Shown here: one piece after another, positions 32,301 to 38,430 of the stretch
Layout: the number at the start of each line of letters is the position of its first letter
How positions within the stretch are numbered: the stretch's first letter is position 1
Source of the DNA: Natronohydrobacter sp.
Lineage (GTDB): Bacteria; Pseudomonadota; Alphaproteobacteria; Rhodobacterales; Rhodobacteraceae
Direction: 5' to 3'
Assembly: GCA_007116445.1 (NCBI GenBank)
Contig: SKIM01000207.1
Location: 1-38,430 of the forward strand
Length of the DNA: 38,430 nt
Position numbers and translations under genes: made by a program
The notes under the pieces: generated by a model
Told to the model about the DNA's origin: nothing
The model's input: only the letters and a program-made list of their open reading frames with translations
The model's database searches: none

Positions 32301-33749
32301 TCAGGCGGGCTTGGTCGCATCCACAGGATCGGCAGTCACCACATCGGTGTCTTGCGAATCGACGGGTTTGGGCAAGCCTCCCACGATCAGCGGCAGCAAC
32401 TCGGTCTGCGTGGCAGAAGGGCCCACAGCGTCGGGCGCCTCGCGCCATTCCAATGTGTCAAAGGCGCCGCAGCCATCACAGATAGCCTGCCAAGTCGTGT
32501 GAATATGCTGACATTTGCTGCAAACCCATTGGGGCCCGCGCTTGGCCGTCAGGGCGCGCGTCAGCCACCCCCGCACGACCGAATCATCCGCCCCTTCGCC
32601 GCGTTCGATGGCCGCCATGATCGTGAACACCCGCACGGTCGGCGCGGTTTCGTGCAGATTGCCAAGCGCACGGCGCGCCGCCGGGAAATTTTCCGCGGCC
32701 AGCTGCATCTCAGCCAGCAACATCCGCGATTCGGTCGCATCGGGATTCTTGCGGATCAGCCCCTCGAACCGTGTCGCGCGCTGCTGCGGGCTTTCATCGG
32801 GCTCAATGGCAGCAAAAGCCGCTGCGAGTTCGGGATGCGGCAACGCTTTCCAGGCACGCTTGAGCACCTTCGCTGCATAGCCGCCATTGCCTTGCGCATT
32901 AAGGGCATGCGCAGCCGCCACCGCAGCTGGAATCAAATCGGGCGAAAGACGATTGGCCTCGATCGCCGCTTCGCGGGACCGCATCAGATCGCCACGCGCG
33001 GCCATTGCGTCGGATTCCTGCAAGGCCATGATCGCATCGCGGCGACGCCAGACATCTCGCGGCAACAGGCCTGAATTCTTTTTCAGCATCAGCGTGTTGC
33101 GTGCGCCAGACCAATCTTCGGCCTCAGTCTGCAACTGCAACAGCGTGTTCTGTGTTGCCTCGTGCACTGGCTGCATTTCCAAAGCTTTCTGCGCCAGAGC
33201 TTGGGCCTTGTCCTTGTCACCCGCCTCGATCTTTGCCTTCAGCAGCCCCTGCACGGCCACAAATCGCGTGCGGCTATCGTCGAGCAATGCCTTGTAACGC
33301 TCAACCGCAAGATCACCATTGCCTTTCATCTGCGCAGCCTGCGCGACAAGCAGGTTTGTAATCAACGGTTTATCGAGAAGTTTATGTGCCTTTTCCGCCT
33401 TGGCTATGGCGGTCTTGCCGTCGCCTTCGGCCTGCGCGACCATCGCCAGAAGCAGCGCATCCAGACCACGTCTTTCGCGGTTGCGTGTGAAGAAACGCCG
33501 GATCGCCGTCTCGTCTCCGTTCATGAAGCGCAAGGTCGCGAAGACCAGCGCCACGAGTTTCATCGCCAGCCAGACCAGCACGAAAAGCGCCACCAGCGCC
33601 CCGAGTGCTGCCATTGGCGACAGCACAAACTCCATGTCGAAAATGCGCAATTCAACTGTCTGGGTGCTGTCCATCACTTGCCCCAAACCAAAGGCGAGCG
33701 CAATTACCACCACCACAAAGAGCAAGATTTTTGTCAGGGTCCAAAACAT
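32301..33749 (-). CDS. hemY: HemY domain protein with C-terminal zinc ribbon
   Basis: A 482-residue protein with two N-terminal helices (about 5-25 and 42-70) in the HemY_N layout (LFVVVVIALAFGLGQVMDS, VELRIFDMEFVLSPMAALG). Residues 95-400 are TPR-like helices rich in Ala, Lys and Leu. The tail contains WVCSKCQHIHTTWQAICDGCGAF, with cysteines at residues 410, 413, 424 and 427, a rubredoxin/zinc-ribbon type site like that of LapB. The Pro/Asp-rich end is low complexity. HemY here is the alphaproteobacterial membrane TPR protein of the haem locus, not protoporphyrinogen oxidase. It follows mic60 by 11 bases. Its exact role is unclear. Confidence 0.88.
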   Translation of the reverse strand: MFWTLTKILLFVVVVIALAFGLGQVMDSTQTVELRIFDMEFVLSPMAALGALVALFVLVWLAMKLVALVFATLRFMNGDETAIRRFFTRNRERRGLDALLLAMVAQAEGDGKTAIAKAEKAHKLLDKPLITNLLVAQAAQMKGNGDLAVERYKALLDDSRTRFVAVQGLLKAKIEAGDKDKAQALAQKALEMQPVHEATQNTLLQLQTEAEDWSGARNTLMLKKNSGLLPRDVWRRRDAIMALQESDAMAARGDLMRSREAAIEANRLSPDLIPAAVAAAHALNAQGNGGYAAKVLKRAWKALPHPELAAAFAAIEPDESPQQRATRFEGLIRKNPDATESRMLLAEMQLAAENFPAARRALGNLHETAPTVRVFTIMAAIERGEGADDSVVRGWLTRALTAKRGPQWVCSKCQHIHTTWQAICDGCGAFDTLEWREAPDAVGPSATQTELLPLIVGGLPKPVDSQDTDVVTADPVDATKPA

Positions 33750-33760
33750 CAGTGACGTCC

Positions 33761-35392
33761 TTACTCGTTCGAAAGGGAAGTGGTGAATTCGGCCAGCGCC
33801 GCTTCGGCATCCAGACGGGTGCGTAGATCAGATATCCAGCCCTGCATCGCCGCGCGCGCGGGGTCTGTCAGGCTGTCCAGCTCGGCAAGCGCGGCTTCGA
33901 ATGCACCGTCTTCGATAGCAGCTCCGGCACGCGACAGAACTGCATCAGTGTCATCGCCTTCCTTGGGCGCGGTCGAGCGCGCGCCCGTCTGCGCACGGAG
34001 GAAATTTGCAACGCGGTCATAGGCCGTATCTGCCGGCGCCTGCGCATATTCCGCGCGCAGTGCCGCGCGGGCAGCGGGCGGGAAGCGCTCCTGCAAAGCC
34101 TCCAGCGTCGGCACGCCTGTGGCCGCAACTACCGCAAGCGCCTCAGGCAGATCCACACCGGCATCGCGGAACAGACCAAGCGCATCTGCATAACTGCGTC
34201 CGGTGGCCAGCGCCGCGGTCATGATCTCCAGACCACTGCGCGCAAGCGCATCATCAACCTGCGCTTCCGCCTCGACGACACGGCGTTCGGACAAATCTCG
34301 CAGATCCTCCATATCGGCGCGCAAAGCAGATGTGATGCCCGAGACGTCACTGCGCAGTTCCGACATTTCCGATTGGATCGCCGCGAATTGCGCTTCAAGC
34401 GTCGATACGACCTCCGCGAAAGCATTCACATCGCCGCGTGTCGCGGCACCGATATCGCCAGGTGTGGCCGGGAGATCTGAAAGCGCGTTGCGCAACTCTT
34501 CGACTTCGGTGCCGAGCGTTGCCAGCGTCGCATCAATCGCGCTCCTCGCCGCCGTTTGCGCGTCAATCGCATCGCGCAGGGTCGAGAGCTCAGATTGCAC
34601 AGACGCGACATCGTCCTGCGCGGCACGCCCGGACAAGGCGCTGCGCAAGCTTTGCACTTCGTCTTGCAACGAAGCGATATCCTGCGCGGTGGGCGCATCG
34701 ACATCTTGCTCGGTCATGAGGAAACTTGCCCCATACCCGATGCCTCCGGCCAGAATCCCCCCCAGCACGAGCGGGAAAACCCCGCCCCGCGCCTGTGGTG
34801 CCGCAGCGGGTGTGTCATCCGGTTTGCGCGGCGGTGTCGAAGAAATCGGCCCGGGCGCAGCGATCGAGGCCGCCGGAGCCGCCGCAGCTCCCCCCCCCGC
34901 CCCGGTCTTGGCAGATTGTTGGGTTGCGGACTCCTTCGCTTGACCAGCCTCGCCCGGCACGACATCTGCCTTGGCCGCTGTTCCAGCAGCGGTCGGCACA
35001 GCCTTCTTCAACTCTGCATCAGCGCTCGGTCGCGGGTCAGATGACTGCGCCGTCTCCCCGGCCTTGCCGATGGTCGCGGCGCTGTCTGTTGCCTTGTCGG
35101 AATTTGCCGTCGCCTCCGACCCGGACGTCTTCGCCTGCGCCGCTGTGTCAGTCGGACTGGCCTGAGCTGATTCGAGGGGCGTCCCGGTCTTGGCGCTTGG
35201 TGAGACTGCCGCGGCGGGCGCTGCGTCCTTCGGCGCCGTGTTGTCTTGCGCACTGTCTTTGGCCCGGGGCTTTGGCGGTGTCTGTTGCGTCCCGTCGTCC
35301 GCAGTGCTTTCGACTGGCGATGCTGAAGGAGAACTCTTCAGACCGCCATCTGACTTGCCCCCGTTTTTTTGCCCGTTTGTTCTGCGCGCCAA
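33761..35392 (-). CDS. Mitofilin/Mic60-like inner membrane protein
   Basis: A protein of about 543 residues. The first 200 residues are low-complexity Ala/Pro/Ser/Thr/Lys-rich, a single helix follows at about 204-225 (FPLVLGGILAGGIGYGASFLM), then a long coiled coil (about 236-395, with many Glu/Asp/Ser/Ala heptads such as DEVQSLRSALSGRAAQDDVA), and a C-terminal helical mitofilin domain. In alphaproteobacteria this protein, next to hemD and hemY, is the relative of mitochondrial Mic60, which shapes inner-membrane invaginations. The TTG start was taken because GGGGGAG lies five bases before it; a GTG two codons earlier touches that site. It follows hemD by about 57 bases. Confidence 0.85.
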   Translation of the reverse strand: MARRTNGQKNGGKSDGGLKSSPSASPVESTADDGTQQTPPKPRAKDSAQDNTAPKDAAPAAAVSPSAKTGTPLESAQASPTDTAAQAKTSGSEATANSDKATDSAATIGKAGETAQSSDPRPSADAELKKAVPTAAGTAAKADVVPGEAGQAKESATQQSAKTGAGGGAAAAPAASIAAPGPISSTPPRKPDDTPAAAPQARGGVFPLVLGGILAGGIGYGASFLMTEQDVDAPTAQDIASLQDEVQSLRSALSGRAAQDDVASVQSELSTLRDAIDAQTAARSAIDATLATLGTEVEELRNALSDLPATPGDIGAATRGDVNAFAEVVSTLEAQFAAIQSEMSELRSDVSGITSALRADMEDLRDLSERRVVEAEAQVDDALARSGLEIMTAALATGRSYADALGLFRDAGVDLPEALAVVAATGVPTLEALQERFPPAARAALRAEYAQAPADTAYDRVANFLRAQTGARSTAPKEGDDTDAVLSRAGAAIEDGAFEAALAELDSLTDPARAAMQGWISDLRTRLDAEAALAEFTTSLSNE

Positions 35393-35449
35393 AGCCACTC
35401 CCCCGAAATGATCATGCTGCGATGCAGCGACTTATCCCCATGACTTACC

Positions 35450-36190
35450 TTAGCTTGGCTTTTCCGTAGGCTCAAGCGCCGCTTGCAGACAGGCCAAAGC
35501 GTCCAGCACCCCCCCAGCGTCAGGCCGAGTGGCAATTTGGCTATGGATCAACGGCAACTCCCGCAATTCAGACGCTGCCGCAGAACTGATCGCGACCATG
35601 TGCAGCTTTGCGCGCGACAGGTTCAGCCCCTCGATCTGCGCGCGCAAGAGGCGACTGGAGCGTGGCGAGAAACAGCTGAGCACCAGATCACCGCCCTGTT
35701 CGATGCGCGCGCGGTGCTCAGGCTGCAACGCGACCGGATGCTGATCATAGACCACGCAACCTGCGGCTTGCAGCCCGCGCGCGCGCAGATGCGCGCTCAG
35801 ATCGCAAGCAAGATGCGCCCCGTGCAAATGCAGAAAAGGACCGGACACAGCTGCGGCTTCGAGCTCCGCAAGCAGAGAAACCGCGTCCCCGCCCGAGGCC
35901 TGCGCGATATCCGAAAACCCCGCCCGACGCGCCGCTGCTGCCGTTCGCGGACCAACGGTCCAGACCGGCCAATGGCGTGCCTGCGTGGCGCGTGCAAAAC
36001 TGTCAACACCATGCTGTGATGTGAAAATAAGCACTGCTGCCTGTTTCAAAGGCTCTTGGGACGGGGGGTGAACTGCGATCTCCATCAAGGGCGCGATCAG
36101 AATTTCGCCACGCCAACCGGCAGCGCGGGCTTGCTGCGCGAAGTCTTCGGCGGCAGGTCGGGGCCGCGTGAGCACAAGGCAGGGGCGCAT
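35450..36190 (-). CDS. hemD: Uroporphyrinogen-III synthase
   Basis: A 246-residue enzyme that closes hydroxymethylbilane into uroporphyrinogen III in haem and corrin synthesis. HemD proteins are poorly conserved, but MRPCLVLTRPRPAAEDFA at the start, VLIFTSQHGVDSFARA, TVGPRTAAAARRAGF, DLVLSCFSPRSSRLLRA and VAISSAAASEL are typical strands and helices of the two-domain fold. Longer in-frame starts exist at 36208 and 36265; the last has GAGGGG but leaves only 26 bases to tsaD. The short start gives the usual N-terminus. The order hemD - mic60 - hemY is typical of Rhodobacteraceae. Confidence 0.88.
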   Translation of the reverse strand: MRPCLVLTRPRPAAEDFAQQARAAGWRGEILIAPLMEIAVHPPSQEPLKQAAVLIFTSQHGVDSFARATQARHWPVWTVGPRTAAAARRAGFSDIAQASGGDAVSLLAELEAAAVSGPFLHLHGAHLACDLSAHLRARGLQAAGCVVYDQHPVALQPEHRARIEQGGDLVLSCFSPRSSRLLRAQIEGLNLSRAKLHMVAISSAAASELRELPLIHSQIATRPDAGGVLDALACLQAALEPTEKPS

Positions 36191-36291
36191 GGGCAGGTCC
36201 AGTTTCATTGCGCCGGGGCCAAAGGCGCGGGATTGTGCCCCTTGGCGCGCAGTGGTAGCTGACATGGGCCCCTCTGGCAATCGGAGCTCCG

Positions 36292-37401
36292 ATGCACGTC
36301 CCTGACCCACATCGCCCGCTGACTGTTCTGGGAATCGAAAGCAGTTGCGACGACACGGCGAGCGCCGTGATCCGCCATGCACCACCTGCGCGGCCCGAAA
36401 TCCTGTCCTCGGTGGTCTGGGGCCAAACGGCGCTGCATGAAAGTTTCGGCGGCGTCGTCCCCGAAATCGCTGCCCGCGCCCATGCTGAGAAGCTCGACCT
36501 GGCCGTGGAAGCGGCCCTCGGGCAGGCCGGTGTCACTTTGTCGCAGCTCGACGCCATCGCAGTGACCGCAGGGCCGGGCCTGATCGGCGGGGTGCTGTCG
36601 GGTGTGATGCTGGCGCGCGGGCTGGCAGCATCGACCGGACGGCCGCTTCTGGGGGTCAACCACCTTGCAGGCCATGCGCTGACCCCGCGTCTGACGGATC
36701 CGGTCGCCTTTCCCTATCTGCTGCTGCTCGTGTCGGGGGGGCATTGCCAGTTTCTGCAGGTCGATGGCCCGGACCAGTTCACACGGCTTGGCGGCACGAT
36801 CGACGATGCCCCCGGCGAGGCGTTTGACAAGGTGGCCAAGCTTCTTGGTCTGCCGCAGCCTGGTGGCCCTGCTGTCGAGGCCGCCGCGCGCCACGGCAGG
36901 CCCGACCGCTTCACCCTGCCCCGCCCACTTCTGGACCGTCCGGGTTGCGACCTGTCATTTTCCGGGCTGAAGACCGCTGTTCTGCGCGCGCGCGACACGC
37001 TGGTCAGCACACAAAGCGGGCTGCACACGCAAGATCAGGCAGATCTCTGCGCCGCGTTTCAGGCAGCGGTCACCGATGTGCTTGCGGCAAAGTCACAGCG
37101 CGCGCTGGCGCTCTATCTGAAATCCAATCCTCAACAGCCGGTGTTTGCTGTCGCAGGCGGTGTCGGTGCCAATCAGACGCTGCGCGCGGCACTGCAGCAG
37201 GCTGCCGAAGCGGCCGGGGTCGGATTTCTCGCTCCCCCGCTTGCGCTTTGCACCGATAACGCCGCCATGATTGCATGGGCCGGGATCGAGCAATTGCGCG
37301 CCGGGGCGGCGCTGCAGGATTTTGTCGCGCGCCCACGTTGGCCGCTTGATCAGAACGCCGCACCGATGATCGGGTCCGGCAAGAAAGGGGCGAAAGCATG
37401 A
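36292..37401 (+). CDS. tsaD: tRNA N6-adenosine threonylcarbamoyltransferase
   Basis: A 369-residue enzyme that, with TsaB and TsaE, transfers threonylcarbamoyl to A37 of tRNAs reading ANN codons. Motifs: LGIESSCDDTASAVI at the N-terminus, AVTAGPGLIGGVLSG, GVNHLAGHAL (metal-binding His pair), LLLVSGGHCQFL, DDAPGEAFDKVAKLLGL, LSFSGLKTAV, FAVAGGVGANQTLR and LCTDNAAMIAWAG. All of the family is present. The start has GGAG at five bases. It is divergent from hemD and overlaps gpsA (ATGA). Confidence 0.97.
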   Translation: MHVPDPHRPLTVLGIESSCDDTASAVIRHAPPARPEILSSVVWGQTALHESFGGVVPEIAARAHAEKLDLAVEAALGQAGVTLSQLDAIAVTAGPGLIGGVLSGVMLARGLAASTGRPLLGVNHLAGHALTPRLTDPVAFPYLLLLVSGGHCQFLQVDGPDQFTRLGGTIDDAPGEAFDKVAKLLGLPQPGGPAVEAAARHGRPDRFTLPRPLLDRPGCDLSFSGLKTAVLRARDTLVSTQSGLHTQDQADLCAAFQAAVTDVLAAKSQRALALYLKSNPQQPVFAVAGGVGANQTLRAALQQAAEAAGVGFLAPPLALCTDNAAMIAWAGIEQLRAGAALQDFVARPRWPLDQNAAPMIGSGKKGAKA

Positions 37402-38348
37402 GTGTTGCCATCTTGGGCGCCGGAGCCTTCGGCACGGCGCTGGCCTGCGCGCTGGGTGAGGCGACGCTCTGGTGCCGCGACCCGGCGCGCGCGCGCGCGA
37501 TGCAAACCATGCGCGAGAACACGGCGCGGCTGCCGGGCGTCACCCTGCCTGACGGGGTGGTGGTCACATCAGATCTGGATGAAGTCGATGCGGACACTGT
37601 GCTTCTGGCCATTCCGATGCAGCAGACAGCCAGATTTTTGCGGGACAATCACGCGGCTCTGGCCGGACGGGTGCTGGTGGCCTGCTCGAAAGGTATAGAT
37701 CTGCAACAGATGATCGGACCTGTCGGCGTGATCCATTCCGTACTGCCAGAGGCCCGCGCGGCCCTGCTCACCGGGCCGAGCTTCGCGATCGATATTGCCC
37801 GCGGTTTGCCCACGGCGCTGACATTGGCCTGCGCAGATGCCACGCTGGGGCGCGCGCTCCAGGACCAGCTCTCGACCCCGGCGCTGCGGCTCTATCGCAA
37901 CACGGATGTCATCGGAGCAGAGCTGGGCGGGGCGCTGAAAAACGTGATCGCCATCGCGGCCGGGGTCTGCCTGGGCGCAGGCTTGGGCGAATCTGCCCGC
38001 GCCGCACTGATCGCGCGCGGCTATGCCGAGATCGTGCCACTTGCGCGCAAGCTTGGGGCAGAGCCTGAAACCCTCGTCGGCCTGTCGGGACTTGGCGATT
38101 TGATCCTGACCTGCAGCTCGGAGAAATCGCGCAATTTCCGCTATGGTCTGACGCTGGGGCGTGGCGAAGTTTTTGACAGCGCGACCACAGTCGAGGGGGC
38201 TGCAACGGCGCGCGCGGTCACCCGCCTGGCGCTGGGGGAAGGTTTGGATATGCCAGTCACCGCGATGGTGGCGGCGCTGATTGACGGCAAGATCACGCTG
38301 GATCAGGCGCGCGACGCGCTGCTCAGCCGACCGCTGACGGACGAATAA
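37398..38348 (+). CDS. gpsA: Glycerol-3-phosphate dehydrogenase [NAD(P)+]
   Basis: A 316-residue enzyme making sn-glycerol 3-phosphate from dihydroxyacetone phosphate for phospholipid synthesis. The Rossmann motif is VAILGAGAFGTALACAL; then VLVACSKGIDLQ, LLTGPSFAIDIARGLPTALT, GAELGGALKNVIAIAAGVCLGAGLGESARAALIARGYAEI (catalytic lysine in LKNV) and GLSGLGDLILTCSSEKSRNFRYGLTLGRG. The ATG overlaps the tsaD stop, so the two are translationally coupled. Length is normal. It is followed after 21 bases by a YciI-like gene. Confidence 0.97.
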   Translation: MSVAILGAGAFGTALACALGEATLWCRDPARARAMQTMRENTARLPGVTLPDGVVVTSDLDEVDADTVLLAIPMQQTARFLRDNHAALAGRVLVACSKGIDLQQMIGPVGVIHSVLPEARAALLTGPSFAIDIARGLPTALTLACADATLGRALQDQLSTPALRLYRNTDVIGAELGGALKNVIAIAAGVCLGAGLGESARAALIARGYAEIVPLARKLGAEPETLVGLSGLGDLILTCSSEKSRNFRYGLTLGRGEVFDSATTVEGAATARAVTRLALGEGLDMPVTAMVAALIDGKITLDQARDALLSRPLTDE

Positions 38349-38369
38349 CGCAACGGAAAGGACCGAACC

Positions 38370-38430
38370 ATGCCGCTTTACATGCTTCTTTGCACAGATA
38401 GACCCGAGGCGCTGGAGCTGCGCAAATCCA
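38370..38430 (+). CDS. YciI family protein, N-terminal part
   Basis: Only the first 20 residues lie in the window (MPLYMLLCTDRPEALELRKS). They match the YciI-like N-terminus (a short beta strand with CTDxP, then a helix with LR). YciI proteins are small (about 90-100 residues), of a dimeric ferredoxin-like fold with uncertain function, and commonly stand directly after gpsA in this group. A GGAAAGGA lies eight bases before the ATG. The rest lies past the edge. Confidence 0.75.
   Translation, partial: MPLYMLLCTDRPEALELRKS

Noticed and set aside
1..38430. CRISPR arrays, insertion sequences, attachment sites, prophage genes
   Set aside because: No direct-repeat arrays, transposase or integrase motifs, or tRNA-flanked islands were seen. 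Gene content and composition look uniform along the window.

Overview
This is a GC-rich chromosomal window from an alphaproteobacterium, most likely a member of the Rhodobacteraceae/Roseobacteraceae. The main grounds are a ribosomal protein L21 with a long C-terminal helix-hairpin-helix extension, the hemD - mitofilin (Mic60) - hemY gene order, half-size YeeE/YedE proteins beside an ETHE1-like metallo-hydrolase, and Lrp-type regulators placed against ilvC and ald. The genus cannot be fixed from the sequence. Gene density is high, start/stop overlaps are common, and I see no insertion sequence, prophage, CRISPR array, rRNA or tRNA. Most of the window reads as core chromosome.

Layout. 1-3031: the end of a PaaI-type thioesterase and a MATE exporter (+), a short palindromic repeat, then pyrD with a DUF952 gene (-). 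3378-5488: two tandem Lrp/AsnC regulators (-) facing ilvC (+). The second regulator has no normal start codon in frame. 5552-6475: a small membrane protein and a DUF1285 protein (-). 6555-13259: a tightly overlapped four-gene operon (+) of a MoxR ATPase, a DUF58 protein, a BatA-like/DUF4159 membrane protein and a large membrane protein with VWA-like and glutamine-amidotransferase-like parts. 13338-17322: the cell-wall genes ftsW, murG and murC, followed by a small membrane protein coupled to murC (-). 17468-20562: a Lhr-type helicase and the PdeM nuclease of the ligase-associated DNA-repair set (-), without the ligase. 20666-24304: YcgN-type cysteine-cluster protein (+), a PopZ-like acidic protein, a TolC channel and a PCMT-like methyltransferase (-). 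24412-27042: ytoQ, mscL (+), then a third Lrp regulator (-) divergent from alanine dehydrogenase (+).

27167-29408 is a four-gene sulfur module (+): a metallo-beta-lactamase-fold persulfide-dioxygenase-like enzyme, two half-size YeeE/YedE transporters and a DUF442/TIGR01244 sulfurtransferase-phosphatase. Together they would move and oxidise reduced sulfur. 29424-30890 holds a class I glutamine amidotransferase and a GNAT acetyltransferase (-). 31032-32000 is rplU-rpmA (-), with a recognisable promoter and terminator. 32301-36190 is hemD - mic60 - hemY (-), divergent from tsaD - gpsA and the start of a YciI-family gene (+), which runs off the window.

The items most worth following are the regulator beside ilvC, where one base too many in an A run separates an ATG from the rest of the gene; the MoxR/DUF58/DUF4159 membrane operon; the L21-HhH fusion; the sulfur module without an adjacent regulator; and the incomplete DNA-repair and cell-wall clusters. 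None of these is proven to be a new system.
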